64,000 nucleotides of DNA, taken from positions 7,750,001-7,814,000 of the forward strand of contig NZ_JARZAE010000004.1 in the NCBI RefSeq assembly GCF_029892095.1. The letters run 5' to 3'. Every line of letters begins with the position of its first letter. Within the stretch, counting starts at the first letter, position 1. The translations under genes and the position numbers were made by a program. Positions 13,863-22,997 of this stretch are shown here, in pieces. The DNA comes from Kitasatospora sp. MAP12-44. Lineage in GTDB: Bacteria; Actinomycetota; Actinomycetes; Streptomycetales; Streptomycetaceae. The notes under the pieces are model-generated. The model searched no databases. It was not told the origin of the DNA and saw only the letters and a list, made by a program, of their open reading frames with translations.

Positions 13863-15503
13863 ATGACCAACGCCACGCTCGACCCCACCGCGACCACCCC
13901 GCGCGCCGCGGTCCTGGACGACGCCCACATCGGCGACATCCAGGGCGCGATGGGCACCATCAAGCTCGACGACCACGGCGAGCGCCGCGGCCTGTCCGCC
14001 AAGCTCAAGACCCTGCTGGCCATCGTCGGCCCGGGCCTGATCGTGATGGTCGGCGACAACGACGCCGGCGCCTTCTCCACCTATGGCCAGGCCGGCCAGA
14101 ACTACGGCACCCACCTGCTGTGGACGCTGCTGCTGCTGGTCCCCGTGCTCTACCTCAACCAGGAGATGGTGCTGCGCCTGGGCGCGGTCACCGGCGTCGG
14201 CCACGCCCGACTCATCCTGGAGCGCTTCGGCAAGTTCTGGGGCGCGTTCAGCGTCATCGACCTGTTCCTGCTCAACGCGCTGACGCTGGTCACCGAGTTC
14301 ATCGGCATCACGCTGGCCACCGGATACCTGGGCCTGCCCAAGGTCGCCTCGGTGGTGCTGGCCGCCGCGATCATCATCGCCTCCGCCTTTACCGGCTCGT
14401 TCCGCCGCTTCGAGCGGATCGCCATCGCGCTGTGCGCGGGCTCGCTGCTGCTGATCCCGATCTACTTCCTGGTCCACCCGAAGGCCTCGCAGATGGCCCA
14501 CGACTTCGTGGTGCCGAACATGCCCGGCGGCGCCGGAGCCCTCTCCACCGTGATGCTGCTGATCATCGGCATCGTCGGCACCACCGTCGCCCCCTGGCAG
14601 CTCTTCTTCCAGCAGTCGTACGTCATCGACAAGCGGATCACCCCGCGCTTCATGAAGTACGAGAAGGTCGACCTCTGGATCGGCATCGCCATCGTCGTCA
14701 TCGGCGCGGCCGCCCTGATGGGCGCCTCGGCCGCGGCCTTCGCCGGCACCGACGGCTTCAGCCACTTCACCGACGCGGCCGGCGTGGCCAAGGGCCTGGA
14801 GGCCCACGCGGGCAAGCTGGTCGGCGTGCTGTTCGCGATCGCCCTGCTGGACGCCTCGATCATCGGCGCCTTCGCCGTCTCGCTCTCCACCGCCTACGCC
14901 ATCGGCGACGTCTTCGGCATCAAGCACTCGCTGCACCGCGGCGTCGGCAACGCCAAGGGCTTCTACGCCGTCTACGCCGCGCTGGTCGCCGCCGCCGCCA
15001 CGATCGTGCTGATCCCCGGCTCGCCGCTCGGCCTGCTCACCCAGGGCGTCCAGGTGCTGGCCGGTGTGCTGCTGCCCTCCGCCTCGGTCTTCCTGCTGCT
15101 GCTCTGCAACGACAAGCAGGTGCTGGGCCCCTGGGTCAACGGCCCCAAGATCAACGCCTTCACCTCGTTCGTCGTCGGCGTCCTGGTCACCCTCTCCATC
15201 ATCCTGACCGCCTCCGTGCTGTTCCCGAACATCACCGCCGCCGCGATCCTCGACATCATGGCCGGCTGCGGCGTGGTCGGCGTCCTGGCCGCCGGCTACG
15301 CCTTCACCCGCAAGCGCACCGCCACCATGGAGGACATCGACCGCACCGGCCGCGACAGCTGGCGGATGCCCCCGCTGGAGACCCTCACCAAGCCCGCCAT
15401 GTCCGCCACCCGCAAGGTCGGCATGAGCGCCCTGCGTGGCTACCTCCTGGTCGCCATGATCATGGTCATCTTCAAGCTCGTCACCCTCGCGCTCAGCAGC
15501 TGA
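13863..15503 (+). CDS. NRAMP-family divalent metal transporter, probably Mg2+ type
   Basis: 546 aa from ATG 13863, with GGGAGAG upstream. About 11 transmembrane helices follow a 48-residue cytosolic tail. The TM1 metal-binding motif, DPGN in manganese/iron NRAMPs, is replaced by DNDAG (residues 65-69). Such a change marks the NRAMP-related magnesium transporters (NRMT), as far as I recall the clade signature. The M-box RNA upstream and mgtC 36 bp downstream support Mg2+ as substrate. It would act as a proton-independent or weakly coupled carrier in the cytoplasmic membrane. Misannotation as MntH is likely in automatic pipelines. Confidence 0.88.
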   Translation: MTNATLDPTATTPRAAVLDDAHIGDIQGAMGTIKLDDHGERRGLSAKLKTLLAIVGPGLIVMVGDNDAGAFSTYGQAGQNYGTHLLWTLLLLVPVLYLNQEMVLRLGAVTGVGHARLILERFGKFWGAFSVIDLFLLNALTLVTEFIGITLATGYLGLPKVASVVLAAAIIIASAFTGSFRRFERIAIALCAGSLLLIPIYFLVHPKASQMAHDFVVPNMPGGAGALSTVMLLIIGIVGTTVAPWQLFFQQSYVIDKRITPRFMKYEKVDLWIGIAIVVIGAAALMGASAAAFAGTDGFSHFTDAAGVAKGLEAHAGKLVGVLFAIALLDASIIGAFAVSLSTAYAIGDVFGIKHSLHRGVGNAKGFYAVYAALVAAAATIVLIPGSPLGLLTQGVQVLAGVLLPSASVFLLLLCNDKQVLGPWVNGPKINAFTSFVVGVLVTLSIILTASVLFPNITAAAILDIMAGCGVVGVLAAGYAFTRKRTATMEDIDRTGRDSWRMPPLETLTKPAMSATRKVGMSALRGYLLVAMIMVIFKLVTLALSS

Positions 15504-15539
15504 CCGACCTGGCAGTCGATCGATGAGAGGGGATCTCCC

Positions 15540-16262
15540 ATGCACACCCTGACCACCCTCGACTTCCTGATCCGGCTCGCCACCGGTGTCGGCTGCGGCG
15601 CCCTGATCGGCGTCGAACGCCAGTGGCGGGCCCGGATGGCGGGCCTGCGCACCAACGCGCTGGTCGCGACGGGCGCCACCCTGTTCGTCCTCTACAGCGA
15701 GGCCGTCGCCGACAGCAGCAGCCCCACCCGGGTCGCCTCCTATGTGGTCTCCGGGATCGGCTTCCTCGGCGGTGGCGTGATCCTGCGCGACGGCGGCGGC
15801 GTGCGCGGCCTGAACACCGCGGCCACGCTGTGGTGCTCGGCCGCCGTCGGGGTGCTGGCCGCCTCCGGCAAGCTCGGCTTCGCCGTGCTGGGCACGCTCA
15901 CCGTGCTGGCCGTGCACCTGGTGCTGCGCCCGGCCGGCCACCTGCTCGACCGGGCCCCCGCGGCCGGCAGCGACCCCGACGAGGCCGTCCGCGCCACCCT
16001 GCACCTGGAGTGCGAGCGGCGCTCGGAGTCGCATATCCGCGCGCTGCTGCTGCAGGCCCTCGCCGCCTCCGGATTGGCGCCGACCGGCCTGCGGGCCCGT
16101 CGCGGTCCGGACGAGGCCACCAGCATCCGGGCCACCGTCGCGATCAGCGGCGATGTGGCCCAGGCGCTGGAGCAGGTGGTCTCCCGGCTCTCGCTGGAGC
16201 CGGGCATCCGCGACCTGCACTGGCACCTGGAGGAGGACCTCGAACAGGACGCACTCGCTTGA
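15540..16262 (+). CDS. mgtC: MgtC/SapB family membrane protein
   Basis: 240 aa. The N-terminal membrane domain (about residues 1-145) has the family features GVGCGALIGVERQWRARMAGLRTNALV-type start and SGIGFLGGGVILRDGG (residues about 70-85). The C-terminal soluble part (about 150-240) is ACT-like, as in many MgtC proteins. MgtC proteins help cells cope with low Mg2+, in some organisms by acting on the F-type ATPase. Placement 36 bp behind the NRAMP gene and under the same M-box makes a Mg2+ limitation operon. GAGAGGGG stands before the ATG at 15540. Confidence 0.9.
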   Translation: MHTLTTLDFLIRLATGVGCGALIGVERQWRARMAGLRTNALVATGATLFVLYSEAVADSSSPTRVASYVVSGIGFLGGGVILRDGGGVRGLNTAATLWCSAAVGVLAASGKLGFAVLGTLTVLAVHLVLRPAGHLLDRAPAAGSDPDEAVRATLHLECERRSESHIRALLLQALAASGLAPTGLRARRGPDEATSIRATVAISGDVAQALEQVVSRLSLEPGIRDLHWHLEEDLEQDALA

Positions 16263-16273
16263 GACCGACCGGC

Positions 16274-16307
16274 GCAGGGTGGGCGGGCACGATGCCACCC
16301 ACCCTGC
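16274..16307 (+). terminator. Terminator of the Mg2+ operon
   Basis: GCAGGGTGGG (16274-16283) and CCCACCCTGC (16298-16307) pair perfectly, and the 14-nt interior contains a further GGC/GCC pair. It begins 12 nt after the mgtC stop. Confidence 0.65.
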
Positions 16308-16401
16308 ACCGGCCGCTCCCAGCAGCGTAGATTCCTGTGCAGCTCGACCCCGAGCCCGCTCCGGTCGCCGGCCGGGGCCCGCCGCATGAAGGGCTGCTCC
16401 G

Positions 16402-17178
16402 ATGTTCCCGCACGACCATGCCGCCGCTCCCGCCAGCACGCCGTGGATCCGCAACCCGGAGCCCAGGCCCGGCGCCCGGCTGCGGCTGATCTGCTTCCAC
16501 CCCGCGGGCGGCGGCCCGACGATGTACCGGACCTGGCAGGCGAGCCTCCCCGCGGACGTCGAACTGCTGGCGGTCCAGCTGCCCGGGCGGGAGACCCGGA
16601 TCGCCGAGCCGCACCTGACCGACTACCAGGAGGCGGTGGACCAGGCGTACGCCGCGATCCAGCCCTTCCTTGACCGGCCGTACGTGCTGTTCGGGCACAG
16701 CATGGGCGCGATGATCTCCTACGGCGTCGCGCTGGCCGCCCGGCGCGCCGGGCGGCGCACCCCGGCCCGGCTGGTCGTCAGCGGCTGCTCGGCGCCCGAT
16801 CGGTTCGAGCCGCGCCACGACCGCCCCCAGTGGTCGGACGCCCGGTTGGTCCAGGAGCTGCGGACGATGGGCGGCACTCCGCCCGAGGTGCTGGCGATTC
16901 CCGCGCTGGTCGAGATGGTGCTGCCCACCCTGCGGGCGGACTACGGGATCTGCGCGACCTTCAGGCGCACCGAGGGCGAGCAACTCGACTGCCCGGTCGC
17001 CGTGTTCGGCGGGACTGAGGACTCCATGTCGAAGGAGGACCTGGAGCTCTGGGCCGGCGTCACCACGGCGGACAGCTCGCTGCGGATGTTCCCCGGCGGC
17101 CACTTCTTCCTGACCGTGGAGTCGGGACCCGAGGTGCTGGCGGCGCTGCGCGAGGAGTTGGCCGCGGTCGGCCGCTGA
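16402..17178 (+). CDS. Type II thioesterase (alpha/beta hydrolase)
   Basis: 258 aa. The order of catalytic elements is that of type II (editing) thioesterases: oxyanion region CFHPAGGGP (about residues 31-39), nucleophile Ser in GHSMGAM (about 98-104), Asp in GGTEDSMS (about 206-213) and His in GGHFFL (about 232-237). Such enzymes release aberrant acyl groups from carrier proteins of polyketide or non-ribosomal assembly lines. No PKS or NRPS gene is present nearby, so it is an orphan copy serving a system elsewhere. The ribosome binding site is weak. A 19-bp hairpin closes the unit. Confidence 0.88.
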   Translation: MFPHDHAAAPASTPWIRNPEPRPGARLRLICFHPAGGGPTMYRTWQASLPADVELLAVQLPGRETRIAEPHLTDYQEAVDQAYAAIQPFLDRPYVLFGHSMGAMISYGVALAARRAGRRTPARLVVSGCSAPDRFEPRHDRPQWSDARLVQELRTMGGTPPEVLAIPALVEMVLPTLRADYGICATFRRTEGEQLDCPVAVFGGTEDSMSKEDLELWAGVTTADSSLRMFPGGHFFLTVESGPEVLAALREELAAVGR

Positions 17179-17259
17179 CTGCCTGCCTGCCGCTCACTGC
17201 CACGGCGTCAACCCGAGTCACCGCACCTGCCGGCGTCCGAACGGGTGCTCCGCAGCGCG

Positions 17260-17300
17260 TCCCTCTCTGCACTCCAGGGCTCCTGGAGTGCAGAGAGGGA
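17260..17300. terminator. 19-bp perfect hairpin between the thioesterase gene and mutA
   Basis: Arms 17260-17278 and 17282-17300 (TCCCTCTCTGCACTCCAGG) are perfectly complementary with a 3-nt loop GCT. It lies 82 bp after the thioesterase stop and 55 bp before the mutA start. It probably terminates the thioesterase transcript, and its closeness to the mutA promoter also allows an operator role. Confidence 0.7.
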
Positions 17301-17355
17301 AAGGTCACACCGGTTTGATCTCCTGTCACGGGCCCGTCAGCTCTAACCTTCCCTC

Positions 17356-19239
17356 ATGACGGTCCCGCCCGAAGGGCTCCCCCTGGCCGCCGAGTTCCCG
17401 GATGCGACCCGTGAGCAATGGCAGCGGCTTGTCGAAGGCGTTCTGCGCAAGTCAGGTCTGACGCAGAACGTCGAAGGTGCACTGGCCGAGGAGGCACTCG
17501 CCACCGAGGTCGAGGACGGGCTGCGCGTCCGTCCGCTGTACACCGCCGAGGACGCGGCCGGCGATCCCGGCTACCCCGGTTTCGCCCCGTATCTGCGCGG
17601 CAGCCGGCCGCAGGGCTCGGCGGTCGCCGGGTGGGACGTGCGCCAGCAGCACGCGCAGCCGGACCCCAAGCGCGCCAACGAGGCGATCCTCGCGGACCTG
17701 GAGAACGGCGTCGCCTCGCTCTGGCTGACCGTCGGCGAGGCCGGCCTGCCGATCGCCGCGCTGCCGCAGGCACTGCAGGGCGTCTATCTCGACCTGGCCC
17801 CCGTCGTCCTCGACCCGGGCGCCGAATTCGTCGCCGCCGCTGACCAGTTGTTCGCCGTCTACGCCGAGCGCCAGGTGCCGGCCGACGCCGCCTCGGGCAA
17901 CCTCGGCGCGGACCCGCTGGGCCTGCTCGCCCGTACCGGCCAGGACGGCGACACCGCCCGCCACCTCGCCGACGCGGCCGCGCTGGCCGTGCGCTGCCAC
18001 CGCGACCACCCCGGGGTGCGCGCGCTGACCGTGGACGCGCTCGCCTACCACGACGCCGGCGCGTCGACCGCCCAGGAGCTCGGCTGCTCGCTGGCCACCG
18101 CCGTCGCCTACCTGCGCGAGCTGACCGCCGCCGGCCTGTCGGTCGACGCGGCCGCCGCCCAGCTGGAGTTCCGCTACGCGGCCACCGCCGACCAGTTCCT
18201 CACCATCGCCAAGCTGCGCGCCGCCCGCCGGCTCTGGGCCCGGGTGGCCGAGGTCAGCGGCGCCACCTCCGGCGCGGCGGCGCAGCGCCAGCACGCGGTC
18301 ACCTCCTCGGTGATGATGACCGAGCGTGACCCGTGGGTGAACATGCTGCGCACCACCATCGCCTGCCTGGCGGCGGGCCTGGGCGGCGCGGAGGCGGTCA
18401 CCGTCCTCCCGTTCGACAGCGCCTTCGGCCTGCCGGACGCCTTCGCCCGGCGGGTCGCCCGCAACACCCAGTCGATCCTCCTCGAGGAGTCGCACCTGGC
18501 CCGGGTGATCGACCCGGCCGGCGGCTCCTGGTACGTCGAGCAGCTCACCGACGAGCTCGCGCAGGCCGCCTGGGCCTTCTTCCAGGAGATCGAGCGGGCC
18601 GGCGGCCAGCTGGCTGCACTGCGCTCGGGCCTGGTGGGCGAGCGGATCGCCGACACCTGGGCGCAGCGCTCGGCCGACCTCGCGCACCGCCGCGAACCCA
18701 TCACCGGCGTCAGCGAGTTCCCCAACCTCGCCGAGCTGCCGGTGGTCCGCGAACCGGCCCCCGCGCCGCCGGCCGGCGGCCTGCCGCGGGTGCGCCGCTC
18801 GGAGGCCTTCGAGGCGCTGCGCACCCGCTCCGACGCCCGCCTGGCCCGGACGGGGGAGCGCCCCCGGCTCTTCCTGGCCGCCATCGGCCCGGCCGCCGTG
18901 CACGCCGGGCGCTCCTCCTTCGCCGCCAACTTCTTCCAGGCCGGCGGCATCGAGACGGTGCTCGGCCAGGCGGACGACGCCCAGGCACTCGCCGAGGCCT
19001 TCACGGCCAGTGGCGCGACGGTGGCCTGCCTCTGCTCCAGCGACCGGCTGTACGGCGAGCAGGCCGAGGCGGTGGCCGCCGCGCTGAAGGCCGCCGGCGC
19101 CCGCACGGTGCTGCTCGCGGGCCGGCCGGGCGAGCAGCGGGAGGCCTACCAACGGGCAGGGGTGGACGAGTTCGTCTTCGTGGGCAGCGACGTGGTCGCC
19201 GTCCTCACCTCGGTCCTCGACGAGATCGGAGCGCTGTGA
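17356..19239 (+). CDS. mutA: Methylmalonyl-CoA mutase small (beta) subunit
   Basis: 627 aa. Forms the alpha-beta heterodimer with MutB that interconverts succinyl-CoA and (R)-methylmalonyl-CoA using adenosylcobalamin, feeding propionate metabolism and polyketide extender units. The barrel domain includes PLYTAEDAAGDPGYPGFAPYLRG-like sequence (around 58-80) and KLRAARRLWARVAEV. In the C-terminal domain the cobalamin DxHxxG motif is absent (AAVHAGRSS in that area), as expected for the non-catalytic subunit. Length is typical. Its stop overlaps the mutB start (TGATG), so translation is coupled. Confidence 0.95.
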   Translation: MTVPPEGLPLAAEFPDATREQWQRLVEGVLRKSGLTQNVEGALAEEALATEVEDGLRVRPLYTAEDAAGDPGYPGFAPYLRGSRPQGSAVAGWDVRQQHAQPDPKRANEAILADLENGVASLWLTVGEAGLPIAALPQALQGVYLDLAPVVLDPGAEFVAAADQLFAVYAERQVPADAASGNLGADPLGLLARTGQDGDTARHLADAAALAVRCHRDHPGVRALTVDALAYHDAGASTAQELGCSLATAVAYLRELTAAGLSVDAAAAQLEFRYAATADQFLTIAKLRAARRLWARVAEVSGATSGAAAQRQHAVTSSVMMTERDPWVNMLRTTIACLAAGLGGAEAVTVLPFDSAFGLPDAFARRVARNTQSILLEESHLARVIDPAGGSWYVEQLTDELAQAAWAFFQEIERAGGQLAALRSGLVGERIADTWAQRSADLAHRREPITGVSEFPNLAELPVVREPAPAPPAGGLPRVRRSEAFEALRTRSDARLARTGERPRLFLAAIGPAAVHAGRSSFAANFFQAGGIETVLGQADDAQALAEAFTASGATVACLCSSDRLYGEQAEAVAAALKAAGARTVLLAGRPGEQREAYQRAGVDEFVFVGSDVVAVLTSVLDEIGAL

Positions 19240-21440
19240 TGATCCCCGACTTCACCGAGGTCGACCTCGACGGTGCCGAAAGCGCCGCCGGCTCCGAGCA
19301 GTGGCGGGCGGGCTGGCAGCAGGCCACCGGCAAGGACGTCGACGAGCAGCTCTGGGAGACCCCCGAGGGCATCGCCGTCAAGCCGCTCTACACCGCCGAG
19401 GACCTGGCCGGCGTCGACTTCCTGTCGACCTACCCCGGCATCGCGCCGTACCTGCGCGGCCCGTACCCGACGATGTACGTCAACCAGCCCTGGACGGTCC
19501 GCCAGTACGCCGGCTTCTCCACCGCCGAGGAGTCCAACGCGTTCTACCGCCGCAACCTGGCGGCCGGTCAGAAGGGCCTCTCGGTCGCCTTCGACCTGCC
19601 CACCCACCGCGGCTACGACAGCGACCACCCCCGGGTCACCGGCGACGTCGGCATGGCCGGGGTGGCCATCGACTCGATCTACGACATGCGCCAGCTCTTC
19701 GACGGCATCCCGCTGGACAAGATGTCGGTGTCGATGACCATGAACGGCGCCGTGCTGCCGGTGCTGGCCCTCTACATCGTGGCCGCCGAGGAACAGGGCG
19801 TGCCGCCCGAGAAGTTGGCCGGGACCATCCAGAACGACATCCTCAAGGAGTTCATGGTCCGCAACACCTACATCTACCCGCCGCAGCCCTCGATGCGGAT
19901 CATCTCCGACATCTTCGCGTACACCTCGCAGAAGATGCCGCGCTACAACTCCATCTCCATCTCCGGCTACCACATCCAGGAGGCCGGAGCCACCGCCGAC
20001 CTGGAGCTCGCCTACACGCTGGCGGACGGCGTGGAGTACCTGCGGGCCGGTCTCGCGGCCGGTATGGACGTGGACACCTTCGCGCCCCGGCTCTCGTTCT
20101 TCTGGGCGATCGGCATGAACTACTTCATGGAGATCGCCAAGTTGCGCGCGGCCCGGCTGCTCTGGGCCAAGCTGGTCAAGGAGTTCGCGCCGAAGAACCC
20201 CAAGTCGCTTTCGCTGCGCACCCATTCGCAGACCTCCGGCTGGTCGCTGACCGCCCAGGACGTCTTCAACAACGTCGCCCGCACCTGCGTGGAGGCGATG
20301 GCCGCCACCCAGGGCCACACCCAGTCGCTGCACACCAACGCGCTGGACGAGGCGCTCGCGCTGCCCACCGACTTCTCCGCCCGGATCGCCCGCAACACCC
20401 AGCTGCTGCTCCAGCAGGAGTCCGGCACCTGCCGGGTGATCGACCCCTGGGGCGGCAGCGCGTACGTCGAGAAGCTCACCCACGACCTCGCCGCGCGCGC
20501 CTGGCAGCACATCCAGGAGGTCGAGGAGGCCGGCGGCATGGCCAAGGCCATCGACGCGGGCATCCCCAAGCTGCGCATCGAGGAGGCCGCGGCCCGCACC
20601 CAGGCCCGGATCGACTCCGGCCGTCAGCCGGTGATCGGCGTCAACAAGTACCGGGTCGCCACCGACGAGCAGATCGAGGTCCGCGCGGTCGACAACTCCT
20701 CGGTGCGCACCCAGCAGATCGAGAAGCTGCGCCGGCTGCGCGCCGAGCGTGACGAGGAGGCCTGCCAGGCGGCGCTGCGTGCGCTGACCGCCTCCGCCGA
20801 GGCCGGCGCGCAGCCGGGCGGCACGCTGGAGGGCAACCTGCTGGCGCTCGCCGTCGACGCGGCCCGCGCCAAGGCGACGGTCGGCGAGATCTCGGACGCG
20901 CTGGAGGCGGTCTACGGCCGCCACTCCGGCCAGATCCGTACCATCTCCGGTGTGTATCGCGACGAGGCGGGAGCGTCCAGCGCCGTGCAGAAGACCCGGG
21001 ACCTGGTCGAGGCCTTTGAGGAGGCCGAGGGCCGCCGTCCGCGCATCCTGGTGGCCAAGATGGGCCAGGACGGCCACGACCGCGGCCAGAAGGTGATCGC
21101 CACCGCCTTCGCCGACCTCGGTTTCACCGTCGACGTGGGCGCGCTCTTCCAGACCCCCGCCGAGGTGGCCATGCAGGCGGTGGAGGCCGACGTGCACATC
21201 GTCGGCGTCTCCTCGCTGGCGGCCGGCCACCTGACGCTGGTGCCCGCGCTGCGCGCCGAACTGGCCGCGGCGGGACGCGAGGACATCACCATCGTGGTCG
21301 GCGGGGTGATCCCCCCGCAGGACTTCGAGGCCCTCTACGAGGCCGGCGCGGCCGCCGTCTTCCCGCCCGGCACGGTGATCCCGGACGCCGCCTACGACCT
21401 GCTGAAGACGCTCGCCGCGTCGCTCGGCCACGAGTTGTGA
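19239..21440 (+). CDS. mutB: Methylmalonyl-CoA mutase large (alpha) subunit
   Basis: 733 aa from ATG 19239, overlapping the mutA stop by 1 nt. The catalytic TIM barrel covers about residues 1-560 (PWTVRQYAGFSTAEESNAFY, FDLPTHRGYDSDHPRVTGD), and the C-terminal B12 domain shows KMGQDGHDRGQKVIA, whose His is the lower cobalt ligand, plus SSLAAGH and GGVIPPQD. All hallmarks of the active subunit are present. It is followed 4 nt later by meaB. Confidence 0.97.
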   Translation: MIPDFTEVDLDGAESAAGSEQWRAGWQQATGKDVDEQLWETPEGIAVKPLYTAEDLAGVDFLSTYPGIAPYLRGPYPTMYVNQPWTVRQYAGFSTAEESNAFYRRNLAAGQKGLSVAFDLPTHRGYDSDHPRVTGDVGMAGVAIDSIYDMRQLFDGIPLDKMSVSMTMNGAVLPVLALYIVAAEEQGVPPEKLAGTIQNDILKEFMVRNTYIYPPQPSMRIISDIFAYTSQKMPRYNSISISGYHIQEAGATADLELAYTLADGVEYLRAGLAAGMDVDTFAPRLSFFWAIGMNYFMEIAKLRAARLLWAKLVKEFAPKNPKSLSLRTHSQTSGWSLTAQDVFNNVARTCVEAMAATQGHTQSLHTNALDEALALPTDFSARIARNTQLLLQQESGTCRVIDPWGGSAYVEKLTHDLAARAWQHIQEVEEAGGMAKAIDAGIPKLRIEEAAARTQARIDSGRQPVIGVNKYRVATDEQIEVRAVDNSSVRTQQIEKLRRLRAERDEEACQAALRALTASAEAGAQPGGTLEGNLLALAVDAARAKATVGEISDALEAVYGRHSGQIRTISGVYRDEAGASSAVQKTRDLVEAFEEAEGRRPRILVAKMGQDGHDRGQKVIATAFADLGFTVDVGALFQTPAEVAMQAVEADVHIVGVSSLAAGHLTLVPALRAELAAAGREDITIVVGGVIPPQDFEALYEAGAAAVFPPGTVIPDAAYDLLKTLAASLGHEL

Positions 21441-21444
21441 CCCG

Positions 21445-22437
21445 ATGGCCAAGGCGATCGACCTCGACGCTTACGTCACGGGCGTACTCGGCGGCTCCCG
21501 CGCCTACATCGCGCGGGCGATCACCCTGGTCGAGTCCACCCGGGCGGACCACAAGGAGCTCGCCCAGCGGCTGCTGATCCAGCTGCTGCCGCACTCGGGC
21601 AAGGCCGTCCGGGTCGGCATCACCGGCGTCCCCGGGGTGGGCAAGTCCACCTTCATCGACGCGCTGGGCACCCTGCTCACCGGCCGCGGCCACCGGGTCG
21701 CGGTGCTCGCCGTCGACCCGTCCTCCAGCCGCACCGGCGGCTCCATCCTGGGCGACAAGACCCGGATGGAGCGCCTCGCGGTGGACCCGGCCGCGTTCGT
21801 CCGGCCGTCGCCCACCTCCGGCACGCTCGGCGGGGTCGCCCGGGCCACCCGCGAGAGCATGGTGGTGATGGAGGCGGCCGGCTATGACGTGGTGCTGGTG
21901 GAGACGGTCGGCGTCGGGCAGTCCGAGACCACCGTCGCGGGCATGGTCGACTCCTTTCTGCTGCTGACCCTGGCCCGCACCGGCGACCAGCTGCAGGGCA
22001 TCAAGAAGGGCGTCCTGGAGCTCGCCGACCTGATCGCCGTCAACAAGGCGGACGGCGCCCACGAGCCCGAGGCGCGCGCCGCCGCCCGCGAACTGGCGGG
22101 CGCGCTACGGCTGATGCAGGCACCGGACGCCGTCTGGACCCCGCCGGTGCTGACCTGCAGCGGCCGCGACGGCACCGACCTCGACGTGCTCTGGGAGCGC
22201 CTGCAGCAGCACCGGCAGATCCTGGACGCGACCGGCGCGCTGGCCGCCAAGCGCCGCGACCAGCAGGTCGACTGGACCTGGGCGATGGTGCACGACCAGC
22301 TGCTCTCCCAGCTGCACGCCCACCCCGAGGTCCGCCGCATCGTCCCCGACCTCGAACACCAGGTCCGCGAAGGTACCCTGACCGCCACGCTGGCCGCCGA
22401 CCGCATCCTGGCGAGCTTCCGCCTGCCCACGTCCTGA
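21445..22437 (+). CDS. meaB: MeaB/ArgK-type GTPase, methylmalonyl-CoA mutase chaperone
   Basis: 330 aa G3E-family GTPase. Walker A GVPGVGKST (about 60-68), AVDPSSSRTGGSILGDKTRM (switch region, about 90-110), Walker B VETVGVGQSE (about 152-161) and NKAD base-recognition motif (about 199-202) are intact. MeaB gates cobalamin delivery to, and protects, methylmalonyl-CoA mutase. Position 4 nt behind mutB gives a mutA-mutB-meaB operon. Confidence 0.95.
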   Translation: MAKAIDLDAYVTGVLGGSRAYIARAITLVESTRADHKELAQRLLIQLLPHSGKAVRVGITGVPGVGKSTFIDALGTLLTGRGHRVAVLAVDPSSSRTGGSILGDKTRMERLAVDPAAFVRPSPTSGTLGGVARATRESMVVMEAAGYDVVLVETVGVGQSETTVAGMVDSFLLLTLARTGDQLQGIKKGVLELADLIAVNKADGAHEPEARAAARELAGALRLMQAPDAVWTPPVLTCSGRDGTDLDVLWERLQQHRQILDATGALAAKRRDQQVDWTWAMVHDQLLSQLHAHPEVRRIVPDLEHQVREGTLTATLAADRILASFRLPTS

Positions 22438-22455
22438 CAGCCCAGCTCCTGACAG

Positions 22456-22893
22456 CTACGCGGCGGTCAGCCCCGTGAGAAGGCCATGGACCCTGTCGAA
22501 GGCGATCGCGCCGTCGAGCGGGTTCGAGTAGGTGCGCGACCAGACGATCAGCCCGCCGCGGACCCGGCCGATCATGACGATGTCGAAGGCGAAGCGCTTC
22601 CCGGTGGCGACGACCCGGCCGTGGAGCCGGTACTCGGCGACGACGACTTCCGGGTCGGCCGTCTCGTGGATCTGGATGCTGTCCACAGAGTCGAACTCCT
22701 GCAGTCCGACGGCCCCCCGGAGATGGGCCCGGAACGCTTCGCGCCCCGCCTCCTGCTGCGGTGCGCCCGGGGGCAGGAACGGCATCTCGAAGACGGCGTC
22801 CTCGGAGAACAGGTCGGCCATCTCCTCGGAGGGCCCGTTGGAGGTGAGGCGAAGGAGACGGTCGACGACCTCGCGTGAGGTGGCAGCAGGCAT
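22456..22893 (-). CDS. SnoaL/NTF2-like fold protein
   Basis: 145 aa from ATG 22893 with GAGGAG 7 nt upstream. The cone-shaped NTF2 fold is suggested by EEMADLFSEDAVFEMPFLPPG near the N-terminus and by the DIVMIGRVRGGLIVWSRTYSNPL strand pair at the C-terminus, typical of ketosteroid-isomerase-like proteins. Whether it is an enzyme (cyclase, isomerase, limonene-epoxide-hydrolase-like) is unclear. It is divergent from a TetR regulator with a palindrome between them and is its likely target. Confidence 0.8.
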   Translation of the reverse strand: MPAATSREVVDRLLRLTSNGPSEEMADLFSEDAVFEMPFLPPGAPQQEAGREAFRAHLRGAVGLQEFDSVDSIQIHETADPEVVVAEYRLHGRVVATGKRFAFDIVMIGRVRGGLIVWSRTYSNPLDGAIAFDRVHGLLTGLTAA

Positions 22894-22944
22894 GGGACAC
22901 TCCTCATGAGAGAAAGCGGGGCGGCAACCCCGGTTACGACTATA

Positions 22945-22960
22945 CGGGGCGCACGCCCCG
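22945..22960. promoter_or_regulatory. Palindromic operator between the SnoaL-like and tetR genes
   Basis: CGGGGCG (22945-22951) and CGCCCCG (22954-22960) are perfect inverted arms around 2 bp. It lies in the 104-bp divergent gap, right after an AT-containing ACTATA that may be part of a -10 element. Likely TetR binding site. Confidence 0.55.
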
Positions 22961-22997
22961 GTTGTCTTGAGGGCCAGAACCTCACACGGGAGGACAG

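Noticed and set aside
13827..16454. 875-codon minus-strand frame across the M-box, NRAMP and mgtC genes
   Set aside because: Gly/Asp/His/Gln-rich composition typical of an antisense shadow; the plus strand holds clear NRAMP and MgtC proteins.
16402..17178. Thioesterase as part of a polyketide cluster with mutAB as extender supply
   Set aside because: No PKS/NRPS or acyl carrier gene lies within the window, and a strong hairpin separates the thioesterase from mutA.
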